Shown piece by piece: positions 35,883 to 44,956 of a stretch of 64,000 nt of DNA (its first letter is position 1; the number at the start of each line of letters is the position of its first letter). The stretch comes from JANYHH01 sp965249745 (GTDB lineage: Bacteria > Deinococcota > Deinococci > Deinococcales > JAAFIG01). The notes under the pieces were generated by a model. The model searched no databases, was not told the origin of the DNA, and worked only from the letters and a program-made list of their open reading frames with translations. The translations under genes were made by a program, and so were the position numbers. The DNA lies in assembly GCA_965249745.1 (NCBI GenBank), contig OZ252252.1, positions 4,464,001 to 4,528,000 on the forward strand. The letters are read 5' to 3'.

Positions 35883-37709
35883 TCAGGCTCGAGCCAACTC
35901 TGGGGCGGCGCTCGGTTTGGGTTCGCGGAACTGCCTGCGGTACAGGTCCGCGTAGCGCCCATTCTTTTCCAGGAGTTCCGTGTGCGTGCCGCGCTCCAAA
36001 ATCTTCCCAGCCTCTAGGACAATGATCTGGTCGGCGTTCTGCACGGTGCTGAGCCGGTGCGCGATCACGACGCTGCTGCGACCCGCCAAGAGCGTCTCGA
36101 GGGCGTGCTGAATCAGGGCTTCGGTGCGGGTGTCAATGTTGGCGGTCGCCTCGTCCAAGATCAGGATGCGTGGGTCGGCTAAGACGGCTCTGGCGAAGCT
36201 GATGAGTTGCCGCTGCCCCTGCGAAATACTGCCACCGCCCTCACCGAGCACCGTGTCGTAACCTTTCGGGAGGGCAGTGATGAAGTCATGCGCGTTGACG
36301 GCCTTGGCCGCCGCCTCGAGTTGCGCCTGACTCGCATCCAGCTTGCCGTAGCGGATGTTGTCGCCAATTGTGCCGCTGAACAGGAACGGTTCCTGCAAGA
36401 CCATCGCAATGTTGCCGCGCAGACTCGAGCGGCTAACGTTTCTGACATCCTGCCCGTCCACCAGCACGGCTCCGGCGGTCGCGTCGTAGAAGCGCGGGAT
36501 CAGGCTGGCGACGGTCGTCTTGCCCGCTCCGGTGGAGCCGACGAGGGCGACCGTCTGCCCCGGTTCCACGGTCAGGTTGATCCCCTCCAACACATTGCGC
36601 CCCGTGTCATAGGCGAAGTTCACGTCTTTGAACTCAATCCGTCCCTCGAGTCGCCCGAGGGTCACGACATCTTTGCTGTCGGCGGTTTCTGGGGTTTCGT
36701 CCAGCACGCTGTAAATGCGTTCCGCCCCCGCCAGAGCGCTCTGCGCTTGAGTGTAAATGCTGGACAGAAGTTGAATCGGGCGGAAGAACTGCTGCACGTA
36801 CAAGAGGAACGCGGTCAGCAACCCGATGCTGAGTTGATTATTCAGTACGAGGTACCCGCCGTACCCGATCACCAGGGCCGTGGCCAGCGTCGCCAGCACC
36901 TCGATGCTCGGCGAAAAAGCACTGGTGATGCCGACCGCCGAGACGTTCGCGTCGCGGTTGGCGGCGTTGCGCTGCCGGAAGCGCGTGATGTTCGCGTCAG
37001 TCCGGTTGAAGGCTTGCGCCTCGCGGACGCCGACGATCTCCTCCTGGATGTCGGCTGTCACGTCGCCCACGGTTTCCCGAGTCTTCCGAAAGGCGGCCCT
37101 GGCTCGAGCCGCGAACAGGGCGGTCGTCAGCAGCATCACTGGGATGATCGTGAAACTCGCCAGCGCCAGCGGCACGTTCAGGCTCAGCATGGCGATCAGA
37201 ATCCCGATCAGTCCAAACAAAGACCCAAGAAGCTGCGTCAACCCCTGCGAGAAAAGCTGGTTCAGCGTGTCCACGTCGTTCAACAAACGGCTCATCAGAT
37301 CACCGATCGGACGCTTGTCAAAATACGAGAGCGGCAGGCGTTGCAACTGCGCGAACAGCCGCTCTCGCAGGTTCGCCAGCACGCGCTGCGAAATACCGCC
37401 GATCAGAATCGTCTGTTGCCGACCCGCCAGCGTACCGACCAAGTACACCGCCAGCAACTCGAGCATTCGCGCTGTTAAACCATCGGGTTGCAAGCGGGTG
37501 ATGTTCTCGTCTATCGCCCGCCCGACCAGCCACGGCCCGCCCGCTTGGGCGGCCGCGCCGACCACGACCAGCCCGAACATCAGTAGTAGGCTCGAGGAGT
37601 ACGGCGCGAATTCGGACAGCAGGCGGCGCAGGCTAACGCCCCGGTTTTGGGCGCGTTCGACCGGGATTTGCGCCATGCTGGCCAGACTGCCGGGAGGACC
37701 GCCTCTCAT
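35883..37709 (-). CDS. ABC exporter half-transporter (degenerate signature subunit)
   Basis: 608 residues. Six membrane helices precede an ATPase domain with Walker A (LVGSTGAGKTTVASLIPRFY) and Walker B with the catalytic Glu (ILILDEATANID), but the ABC signature reads ISQGQ instead of LSGGQ. The gene upstream encodes the partner whose Walker B lacks the Glu. Together they fit a heterodimeric exporter with one active and one degenerate ATP site, as in TM287/288 and BmrCD. The ATG overlaps the partner stop by 4 bases. Substrate unknown (drugs, lipids or peptides). Confidence 0.92.
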   Translation of the reverse strand: MRGGPPGSLASMAQIPVERAQNRGVSLRRLLSEFAPYSSSLLLMFGLVVVGAAAQAGGPWLVGRAIDENITRLQPDGLTARMLELLAVYLVGTLAGRQQTILIGGISQRVLANLRERLFAQLQRLPLSYFDKRPIGDLMSRLLNDVDTLNQLFSQGLTQLLGSLFGLIGILIAMLSLNVPLALASFTIIPVMLLTTALFAARARAAFRKTRETVGDVTADIQEEIVGVREAQAFNRTDANITRFRQRNAANRDANVSAVGITSAFSPSIEVLATLATALVIGYGGYLVLNNQLSIGLLTAFLLYVQQFFRPIQLLSSIYTQAQSALAGAERIYSVLDETPETADSKDVVTLGRLEGRIEFKDVNFAYDTGRNVLEGINLTVEPGQTVALVGSTGAGKTTVASLIPRFYDATAGAVLVDGQDVRNVSRSSLRGNIAMVLQEPFLFSGTIGDNIRYGKLDASQAQLEAAAKAVNAHDFITALPKGYDTVLGEGGGSISQGQRQLISFARAVLADPRILILDEATANIDTRTEALIQHALETLLAGRSSVVIAHRLSTVQNADQIIVLEAGKILERGTHTELLEKNGRYADLYRRQFREPKPSAAPELARA

Positions 37710-39565
37710 TGCGCCACCTCGAGTTCAGAAGATGTTTTCGTGGGACCGCCCGGTTCGGGTTTCAGTTGCGACCCGAGGATCTCGTTGTACAGCTCGCTGC
37801 TCTGTGTCAACTCGTCGTGCGTGCCGGAGGCTTTGATCTGCCCCTCATCTAAGACCAGGATCAGGTCGGCGGCCCGCACGGTGCTGATGCGTTGCGCGAT
37901 CACGAAGGTGGTGCGGTGCGCGGCTCGCATCAGTCTGTCTAGGGCGTCCTGAATCAGCCCCTCGGTCTGCGCATCCACCGCCGAGGTGCTGTCGTCCAGG
38001 ATCAGCAGTTTTGGGTTCACCAATAATGCTCTGGCGATGGCGATGCGCTGGCGTTGCCCGCCGCTGAGACCCACGCCACGCTCACCGACCACGGTTTCGT
38101 AGCCGTTCGGGAGGGCGGTGATGAAGTCGTGGGCTTGCGCGGCGTTGGCGGCCGCTTCCACTTCCGCCTGGGTCGCCTCGGGTTTGCCGTAAGCAACGTT
38201 CTCACGGACCGTGCCGCTGAACAATAGCGCTTCCTGCAAGACCGTCCCGACCTGCGAGCGCAAGCTGTTCAGCGTCAGATCGCGGACATCGTGACCGTCC
38301 AACAGAACCGCCCCGGCGGTGACATCGTAAAAGCGCGGAATCAGATTCGTCAGCGAAGTCTTACCGCTCCCAGTCGTCCCGAGAATCGCCACGACCTGAC
38401 CCGGCTGCACGCTGAAACTGACGCCGCGCAGCACCTCGCGCTCCGCGCCGACGTAGCGAAACCGCACGTCCTTGAATTCCACCCGTCCCTGAATCGGCGG
38501 TAATTCTATCGCCCCCGGCTTGTCCTGCACGTCCAACGGTGCGTCCAGGACTTCAAACACCCGGACCGCGCTGGCCCCCGCCCTCGAGACGCCCGCCGCT
38601 AGAAAGCCGAGGGTCAAAATCGGTTGCAGCAAGAACCCCAGGTACGAATTGAAGGCGATCAGCTCACCAACGGTTAAATGCTGCCCCAGCACTTGCAAGC
38701 CGCCGTACCAAACCACCGCCAGCGTCCCCAGGTTGGCAAACAGTCCAATGACCGGGAAGTTGTTGCTGATGACACGAACCGTACCGATGTTCTGATCGCG
38801 CAGGTCGTCGTTGGCGGCGCGATACCGCTGGCTCTCAAAATCTTCTCGAGCAAAAGCGCGCACCACCCGCAAGCCGCGCAGGTCCTCCTGCAAGATCGTG
38901 TTGAGCTTCCCGAGCGCCATCTGGACCCGTCCGAAACGCGGTCCGATGCTACTCACGAAACGAATCAGCAGGTAAAAGATCGGCGGAATCGTCAGCAGCA
39001 CCACCAGGGTTAGTGAAACGTTGATCGTCAGCAGCAAAATGATCGTGCCAATCAGTGTCACGGCCGAAGCCGCCATCTGCACGATACCGCCCCCGACGAA
39101 GCCGCGCACCTGCTCCACATCGTTTGTCAGCCGAGTCACGAGCTGCCCGGTCTGCGCCCCATCGTAATAACTGAAGCTCAGGCGTTGCAGTTTGGAGAAT
39201 AAACTTTCGCGCATGTCGAACGCCACGCCCTGCGAGGCGCGTTCCGCGAGGTAGCCCTGAAGGAAGGTGAACAAGCCGCGCACCACCGCCAGCCCGACGA
39301 GTCCAGCCACGGCAATGTAAACCGTGTTGAGATCCCGCTTCGCCAGCCCTCCGTCCACCGCCAGCCGAATCATCTGCGGCGCGATCAGATTCGCCGCCGT
39401 GACTAGAAACAGCGCCAGCAACGCCCCAACCGCCTCGAGCCGATACGCCCGCAAATACCCGAGGGCGCGACCGACCGCGCGATTTCCGCCCGGCGTCGGT
39501 ACGGGACGCCCACCGCCACTCGCACCGGGCGGCGGACCAGCAACAGGACGACTCGGTTGGCTCAC
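37706..39565 (-). CDS. ABC exporter half-transporter (degenerate Walker B subunit)
   Basis: 619 residues, starting at GTG with GGAGGT upstream. After a Pro/Gly-rich N-terminus come six helices and an ATPase domain: Walker A (ILGTTGSGKTSLTNLIPRFY), a canonical LSGGQRQRIAIARAL signature, and Walker B ILDDSTSAVD, in which Asp replaces the catalytic Glu. This is the expected non-catalytic half of a heterodimeric exporter. It is the first gene of the two-gene operon. Confidence 0.92.
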   Translation of the reverse strand: MSQPSRPVAGPPPGASGGGRPVPTPGGNRAVGRALGYLRAYRLEAVGALLALFLVTAANLIAPQMIRLAVDGGLAKRDLNTVYIAVAGLVGLAVVRGLFTFLQGYLAERASQGVAFDMRESLFSKLQRLSFSYYDGAQTGQLVTRLTNDVEQVRGFVGGGIVQMAASAVTLIGTIILLLTINVSLTLVVLLTIPPIFYLLIRFVSSIGPRFGRVQMALGKLNTILQEDLRGLRVVRAFAREDFESQRYRAANDDLRDQNIGTVRVISNNFPVIGLFANLGTLAVVWYGGLQVLGQHLTVGELIAFNSYLGFLLQPILTLGFLAAGVSRAGASAVRVFEVLDAPLDVQDKPGAIELPPIQGRVEFKDVRFRYVGAEREVLRGVSFSVQPGQVVAILGTTGSGKTSLTNLIPRFYDVTAGAVLLDGHDVRDLTLNSLRSQVGTVLQEALLFSGTVRENVAYGKPEATQAEVEAAANAAQAHDFITALPNGYETVVGERGVGLSGGQRQRIAIARALLVNPKLLILDDSTSAVDAQTEGLIQDALDRLMRAAHRTTFVIAQRISTVRAADLILVLDEGQIKASGTHDELTQSSELYNEILGSQLKPEPGGPTKTSSELEVAQ

Positions 39566-39738
39566 GGTACCTCCTCTGATGACTCGAGCGATGATAGCGC
39601 TTTTGACGTAAGAGGAATTGTCACAATGCTCGAGGTTAGCGGCTAATCCCGGTGGTCTCGAGGTGGAAAGAGGCGTTGAGGGTGATGGATCAAGGGTTGA
39701 GCTTTTAACGTCGGGGGTCAGAGTGGGTTAGGGAAGCC

Positions 39739-40610
39739 TTGCGATTCCACATGAGAACTTCGCTAGCCGAATCCCAAACATTGCCCAGTCCAATAGACAA
39801 AAATCTTGACAAGCCCAACGCTGGAAGCCAGAAGCCGCGCTATAAGTTTATCTGCGGCGGCTCGAGCGGCAAAGGCTGCGCGAGTCCCACCCAGCTTGGC
39901 TTGAAACTTCTTAGGCGCATTCCGACCTCGTGGTCGCAATGCTTCAACGTTCGCGTACTGGCTGATTCAGGGTTTGATAGCAGTGCGTTCATTGATGGCG
40001 TGAACGCCTTGGGGTTACATGGTGTGATCGGTTCAAAAGCGAATCGGGATATTGGTGAGGGACATCACCTCTACGACTTGCGATATCAAGGGACTCAAGT
40101 GCAATTCAAATCGTGTATTACACGCGTTTATGCCGCGTGGTTTCAGTTGAGGCAAGCTCGAGGGGAGATGGTTTGGCGGTACGTGATCTCGACTCGAGCG
40201 GCTGAGGGGAGAACCATCACACGGTGGGGGAAGCGACGCTGGCGAGTAGAAGCGACCCTGCCCGTCAAATGCACGGTTAGGGTCAAGAAGCGTTTTTTAA
40301 GACGATGAAGTCACGCTTCGGGTTGGATCAATTTGGACATCGTGCATTGCATGCATGGGCGTAACGCACCGCTCGAGGCACAATGCGATTTCTCTTATTG
40401 GCATTACTGGCGTACTGGACGGCTTTGGAAACCACGTCATGTTTGATTGAGTTGGATTGGGGTCGAGCGGCTCGACTCGCACGGGATGATCTCGTACCGG
40501 AAGTGGTCGCTCGAGACGCATTGCGTGAGTTGAGGCGGGTGAAACCGATTCTTGAATCTCGAGGGGTGATGTGTTACACACATTTATTTGAGGTGCAAGT
40601 TCTCAGCTAA
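39739..40610 (+). pseudogene. Decayed DDE transposase gene
   Basis: Three segments in different frames add up to one transposase C-terminal half: VRVLADSGFDSSAFIDGVNA with RWGKRRWRVEA (39739-40308 frame); then FFKTMKSRFGLDQFGHRAL in another frame up to a stop at about 40350; then LLALLAYWTALETTS with RELRRVKPILESRG (40383-40610). The order matches IS4/IS701-like DDE transposases known in Deinococcus. At least one frameshift and one stop are present. I did not identify terminal inverted repeats. Confidence 0.75.
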
Positions 40611-40640
40611 CGAGATGATGGCAAGGCGTTGTTGAATCAT

Positions 40641-42032
40641 TTACTGACCTCCCTGATACATCGAGACGCTAGAGTCGCCTCGAATGATCACATCACTATC
40701 TCCCAGCATCAGGTCTCGAGCTGGAATAAAGTTTTTCAGTAACGAAGTCTGGCTCACCTCTATCACGCGTTCCCCATCAACGATTCGCAATGCCCCGGAA
40801 CTCGAGACTGCCACGTAATGCCCGGTTTCACCGACCGCGAAAATATCAGTCTCGGTCACGCCCGATGGCGGAGTCTTCAGCCACCCCGTCGGACGCCCAT
40901 CCCTGTACTGAATGTTCTGCACGTAGCGGGTATTAGTTTGGTTGGCAATCAGCGGATCAGCGGCGTGGCGTTGCAATTCATCAAGCTCAAAAAAGGCGAA
41001 TCGTTTACCCGGCATGTCAGTCATGAAATACAGTCGCCCATCGAACACACCCAGCGGCTCGTAATCTCGTGGTGTCTCCGTGTACTCGCACCAACGCTTC
41101 CCGCACCACTCGCGGTTGCGGTAGTGCGAGGTGAGCGACGCGAAGCCCGTCGTTTCCCGTATCAAGGGAACCTGTGGATTCTCGATGTAGTTGAATTTGT
41201 ATAGCGTGAAGAAATAGTGGGTGCTCGCGTCGTCCGCTTCTGAATCCTCGGTCAAGTCTGACCCTGTGCTCAGCTCGTTCTGGGATGAGAGAAAATAGTC
41301 TTGCAACCTGTAGATATCGGATTCTGCAAAGTTCCGCCGCTCAGAAAAGTACCCATTGGAACGCTGGTCCAACCTATTGTTGTTTGTAAAAATCTGAATC
41401 AAACTGCTCAAAGTTGATGGTCCTGGCAGGGAGGTCACGATGAAGGCCAGTTTCTCGAGCACGTAATACGAGTCAGCCTCGAAGGCTTTACGGTAATAGG
41501 TAAATATATTGATCTTCGGGTCGTCTCGAACCGTTTTGATGAGACGCCCATCTTTCTCGAGCAGCGTGTACTCGCCGCCTTGCGTCGCCATCAGGTGATG
41601 GTGGAACACGAAGAACGACGGGAATACCTGTGTGTACAAGCCTCTACCGAAGTACCCTCGGCGCTTCTGGACGTTTGTCAGCGCCTGAGTTGACCACAGT
41701 TTGCGTCCCGACTCCGCACGGATTGCGGCGAGCGTCCCACCCCAGGTCAGGGCCAGCACACGGTCTCCGTCAAGCTCGAGTTTCGGTATCCACGCCTGGC
41801 TGGATGTGAACACCCAGCGCCGCTGCCAGCTTTTACGATCCAAGGCGATGATGCTCTGACCTTGGACGTAGTACAGCGTTGACGCATTCGCTTGAAACGC
41901 CTCTCGAGACTCGAGCTGAAGCGTCAGTTGCTGAGGGGGGGTGCTGGATTGACTTCTGGCATGATCGGGTAGCGTGAGGGAGGCGACAAAGCAGAGGCTA
42001 ACGAAAACGATCAACGCTCGAAACGACGGCAT
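40641..42032 (-). CDS. Exported PQQ-like beta-propeller protein of unknown function
   Basis: 463 residues from the ATG at 42032 (an upstream in-frame ATG would put 16 residues before the signal peptide). The signal peptide is FRALIVFVSLCFVASLTLPD. The first part shows PQQ-like propeller blades (IIALDRKSWQRRWVF, then LAAIRAESGRKLWST), the later blades are less regular. It probably binds another exported protein or a ligand on the cell surface. No partner gene is evident; the gene stands alone between a dead transposase and a 477-base gap. Confidence 0.7.
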   Translation of the reverse strand: MPSFRALIVFVSLCFVASLTLPDHARSQSSTPPQQLTLQLESREAFQANASTLYYVQGQSIIALDRKSWQRRWVFTSSQAWIPKLELDGDRVLALTWGGTLAAIRAESGRKLWSTQALTNVQKRRGYFGRGLYTQVFPSFFVFHHHLMATQGGEYTLLEKDGRLIKTVRDDPKINIFTYYRKAFEADSYYVLEKLAFIVTSLPGPSTLSSLIQIFTNNNRLDQRSNGYFSERRNFAESDIYRLQDYFLSSQNELSTGSDLTEDSEADDASTHYFFTLYKFNYIENPQVPLIRETTGFASLTSHYRNREWCGKRWCEYTETPRDYEPLGVFDGRLYFMTDMPGKRFAFFELDELQRHAADPLIANQTNTRYVQNIQYRDGRPTGWLKTPPSGVTETDIFAVGETGHYVAVSSSGALRIVDGERVIEVSQTSLLKNFIPARDLMLGDSDVIIRGDSSVSMYQGGQ

Positions 42033-42509
42033 AATGCTTTCCCCGAACTGATTGTACTTTACTACCAGTAACTTTAGCACTTTTACGGCAAACGTCGAGT
42101 GATACAGGAATCAGAGTCCCAGCCACATCCCCATACCGTCAGCTTCGCTGCTCTCTTAACTGCACCGAGGCAAGCCTCGGAGTATACAAAGCTCGAGATC
42201 GGACGCTCGCACCGAAACGTTTTTCTTGACTCGAGCGTCAGTGAGCGAAGCAAGCTTCGAGGAATGTACCCGAAAGAGATTCAAAAATGGTCAGCCATAT
42301 CTCCTGCGCTCGATATTTTTAGCGCTGAGCCTTCCACCCGCTAAGGTGAATATAGGCGACTCAGTAGGAGCTAACAGTCAGTAGCTGCCTCTCTTTATTA
42401 CGTCACCAGCATAACTCTCTCTCGAGCCACACGGCTTTGCTGTTCCACATCCGCGCCGTATACTGTGAGGCATGTGCGGCACGGCACGGGAACCGATCAG
42501 GAGTGCGTG
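42033..42509. other. Intergenic region with paired short palindromes
   Basis: A 477-base gap between divergent genes. It contains TACAAT upstream of the minus-strand gene, the palindrome pair described at 42161-42268, and an AGGAG site before 42510. One 81-codon open frame (42099-42344) has no start signal or recognisable protein features, and I do not call it. Confidence 0.5.
42161..42268. repeat. Two related short palindromes
   Basis: CCGAGGC-AA-GCCTCGG (42165-42180) and GCGAAGCAAGCTTCGAGG (about 42244-42262) share the plan GAGGCAAGCCTC / GAAGCAAGCTTC and are each followed within a few bases by GTA-AC. They look like two members of a small palindromic family. Confidence 0.45.
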
Positions 42510-44048
42510 ATGCAGACGTTCTCACAGTACGCTGCGACGCGTTTGCTGCGCGAGCATCCGGCCCGCACCCTGACCTTTGGCGGCGTGGCCGTGAAGGCGG
42601 GCAGCGTTCAGACCTTCACCGGCGTGGATCTGATCACTGGAATGCCGGTGCTGATTTACACGCTTCCAGAGCGCCCAGCCGCGATTCCATCCGTCTACAG
42701 CGAGTTCATCCCGACGATCCTGGAAACCGGCTTCGAGCACGAACTGGGCTACGTCGTGGCCGCCAGCGCTCCAGGCTACGCGCCACTCAAACCCACGCTG
42801 TCCCAGCCGCGCCTCGAGTGGCTGGCCCGCACGAGCGCCCGTGCTCTGGCGGACGCGCACGCGGGCGGTTTGCATCACGGGAACCTGGAACCGGTTCACT
42901 TTCTGGTCTCCGGCGATAGTCTGATGCTCGAGGGGTGGGGCTTGCCGTGGGGCGAGGCGCTGGCGGATTACCGCGCCCCGGAAGGCGGCGCGTCAGCCGC
43001 CGCCGATGTCTTCGCCTGGGCGCGAAGCTTGCAAGCACTCGGTCGAGGCAACCCGCGTTTGATGCTCGAGGGTGAGATGGGCCGCTGGATCGCGCACGGT
43101 CTCAACGCCAAACCGCAAGACCGCCCGACCGCGCAGGAGATGGTCATGGCGCTGGAAAAGCTGCTGACGCAAGGCGTGACCGCCATTCCCCGCGAGTCAG
43201 TGCCACCGCCAATCTCGTATGGACTCGTCAAACCGCTCGAGGAAAGCGTTCCAGCCGAAACACCAGGAACAGCCTCAAACACGGTCCCCCCAGAAATCCC
43301 AGTCGAACTCCCACCCGAACCCTCGAGGCTGAGCGCCACCGAGGAGAACCTGAAAGCGCTCGAGGCGGAACTGGTCTCTATCCTGCCCGCCGCGCAGCCA
43401 ACTCCTGACTCAGAGCCGCGCCCCTCGGGCGCGGAATTGCCCGTCTTCGAGGCGGAACCCGCCGAACTCCACGAACTCGAGCACCTCGCGGCGGACGAAC
43501 CCGACGTGCAGATCAGAGCCATGCGCGAATCCGAATTTGACCTGGACGCCCCGGAACCCGGTCTGATCGTCAAACGCGACTCCAACAACCCGATTCGCAT
43601 CGGCTTTGAACAGGACGACGAATCCTGGCGGCAAGTCGTACAACCCGACGCGGGCGCGGCCTCGCGCCGCCTCTGGGTTCCAATCGCCCTGGTGGTGCTG
43701 GCACTGGCCTGCCTGGCGGGACTGTTTCTCCTATTGATGCGCCCTCCAGCCAACCAGCCCGCCGAGGTCACGACCCTGAACGTGCCCGGCGATCCGGTTG
43801 CGGGCAGCGTCGTCAACTTTAAGCTGAAACCTGATTCCGCCCGCCAGGGACGCCTCGTCGTGCTGCAAGCCCCAGAAACCGCGAAACTCGAGGCAAACAG
43901 CGTGCTGGCGACCGTACCTGGACCCGTGCTATTTAAGACGCCCGGCGTGTACCGTTTGCGGGTCGTGGTGGACGGGTACAACCCCGGCGAGTTCCAACTC
44001 GCCGTGCCTGGCCAGACCGAAATCGTGCTGGAATTAAAACAACCTTGA
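42510..44048 (+). CDS. Membrane-anchored pseudokinase with PEGA-like extracellular domain
   Basis: 512 residues from the ATG at 42510 (AGGAG upstream). Residues about 1-220 follow the plan of a Ser/Thr kinase, but the catalytic residues are lost: VLIY in place of VAIK, HGNLEPVH (123-130) for HRDLKPxN, and EGWG for DFG. YRAPE (154-158) and DRPTAQEM keep the fold. An acidic Pro/Glu-rich region, one membrane helix (VPIALVVLALACLAGLFLLL) and a C-terminal PEGA-like beta domain (FKTPGVYRLRVVVDGYNPGE) follow. It may be a signalling scaffold that couples outside binding to a cytoplasmic partner. Confidence 0.8.
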   Translation: MQTFSQYAATRLLREHPARTLTFGGVAVKAGSVQTFTGVDLITGMPVLIYTLPERPAAIPSVYSEFIPTILETGFEHELGYVVAASAPGYAPLKPTLSQPRLEWLARTSARALADAHAGGLHHGNLEPVHFLVSGDSLMLEGWGLPWGEALADYRAPEGGASAAADVFAWARSLQALGRGNPRLMLEGEMGRWIAHGLNAKPQDRPTAQEMVMALEKLLTQGVTAIPRESVPPPISYGLVKPLEESVPAETPGTASNTVPPEIPVELPPEPSRLSATEENLKALEAELVSILPAAQPTPDSEPRPSGAELPVFEAEPAELHELEHLAADEPDVQIRAMRESEFDLDAPEPGLIVKRDSNNPIRIGFEQDDESWRQVVQPDAGAASRRLWVPIALVVLALACLAGLFLLLMRPPANQPAEVTTLNVPGDPVAGSVVNFKLKPDSARQGRLVVLQAPETAKLEANSVLATVPGPVLFKTPGVYRLRVVVDGYNPGEFQLAVPGQTEIVLELKQP

Positions 44049-44094
44049 ACCAACCCCTCGAGCCAGTCGCCACAAACCTCTCTCATGGAGAAGG

Positions 44095-44275
44095 GAGATA
44101 GGACGCGGAGCGAGCTGCCCTTGACCTTGATCTTCGGCTCGAGATTCACTGATTGAGATGTCTCGAGAGGCAGCGTTGGTGGCCGGGCAAACGGTGGTTC
44201 GCCCCTACGAAATGTGTGGGACGTGATCGGTGTGCTTAAAGGTGGCCAGGTTTGCCGTGGCAAACTCCTACGAAA
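44095..44275 (-). repeat. Dispersed intergenic repeat, copy 3
   Basis: The best-preserved copy. It has GAGCTGCCCTTGACCTTGATC, two CTCGAG sites, GCGTTGGTGGCCGGGC, TTCGCCCCTACGA, ACGTG-TCGGTGTG and GTTTGCCGTGGCAAAC followed by TCCTACGA. Two REP-like hairpins end in CCTACGA, which reads as GTAG at the head on the minus strand. It fills half of the 413-base gap between the pseudokinase and the HesB gene. Confidence 0.75.
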
Positions 44276-44461
44276 ACTGTGGGACTCGAGGGCAAACGGG
44301 CTGATGCTTGGAAGCTCAACCGCAAGCTGTGACAAAATATTTCGACGTATCGAACCCCACCTTTTCCATCGTGTTTCAGTGCTAGTCTGCTCGAGTTAAT
44401 ACGAGCTGGCGCGGCTTAGCTGTCAGCGCAGCAACTATCACCAGAGCAAAGGAGTCCTATC

Positions 44462-44833
44462 ATGGTTTCGATCACTGAGTTCGGGGCGCAGAAAGCCCGC
44501 GAGATTCTGACCAAGAACAACAAGCTGGATGCCGCCGTGCGCGTTTTCGTGAAGTCCGGCGGGTGCAGCGGATACAGCTACGGCATGGCGATTGATGATC
44601 GTACCTTGGACGGCGATCAATTCTTCGAGTCCAACGGTGTCAAGGTCGTTGTAGACAAGATGAGCCTGCCGCTCTTAGAGGGCGCGACCGTGGATTACGT
44701 GGAGAACATGATGGGCGGCGGCTTCAGCGTCGTCAGCAACCCGAACGCCACCAGCAACTGCGGTTGCGGTCATTCGTTTCGCACTGACGGTCAGGCTTCG
44801 CCGGAGGGCGAGGGCAGCGGCAGTTGCCACTGA
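44462..44833 (+). CDS. HesB/IscA/ErpA-family iron-sulfur cluster carrier
   Basis: 123 residues. An A-type carrier that holds and passes on [2Fe-2S] or [4Fe-4S] clusters. The three ligand cysteines are present: Cys35 in SGGCSGYSYGM, and Cys100 and Cys102 in SNCGCGHSF. The last about 15 residues (EGEGSGSCH) are an extra tail with a fourth Cys. AAAGGAG precedes the ATG. It stands alone and is closed by a strong terminator. Confidence 0.94.
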   Translation: MVSITEFGAQKAREILTKNNKLDAAVRVFVKSGGCSGYSYGMAIDDRTLDGDQFFESNGVKVVVDKMSLPLLEGATVDYVENMMGGGFSVVSNPNATSNCGCGHSFRTDGQASPEGEGSGSCH

Positions 44834-44843
44834 ACTTGACCTG

Positions 44844-44880
44844 AAAAGCTCGAGACCCAGATCTGGGTCTCGAGCTTTTT
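44844..44880 (+). terminator. Terminator after the HesB gene built from two CTCGAG sites
   Basis: AAAAGCTCGAGACCCAG pairs with CTGGGTCTCGAGCTTTT around a tiny loop, followed by T. It is a near-perfect palindrome with A- and T-runs on both sides, so it can work in both directions. Confidence 0.93.
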
Positions 44881-44944
44881 GCTGGGTCGTGACAACTGTC
44901 CCTTCAATTGCGACTCTGAGAAGGCTGAGGGTCCTCGGCGTGGT

Positions 44945-44950
44945 TAAACT
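44945..44950 (+). promoter_or_regulatory. -10 box of a leaderless promoter
   Basis: TAAACT ends 6 bases before the ATG at 44957. This spacing supports that ATG over the GTG at 44954. Confidence 0.5.
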
Positions 44951-44956
44951 GTCGTG

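Noticed and set aside
36207..37478. Long plus-strand open frame (423 codons) antisense to the ABC exporter
   Set aside because: It is a shadow of the GC-rich coding strand. The product is rich in Arg, Gln and His without any domain, and the opposite strand encodes a complete ABC protein.
42099..42344. Open frame of 81 codons in the gap before the pseudokinase
   Set aside because: No start signals, and the frame crosses the two short palindromes. Nothing protein-like is seen.
42968..44335. Minus-strand open frame (455 codons) opposite the pseudokinase and running into repeat copy 3
   Set aside because: Ser/Arg-rich shadow; part of its apparent conservation comes from the dispersed repeat, not from protein selection.
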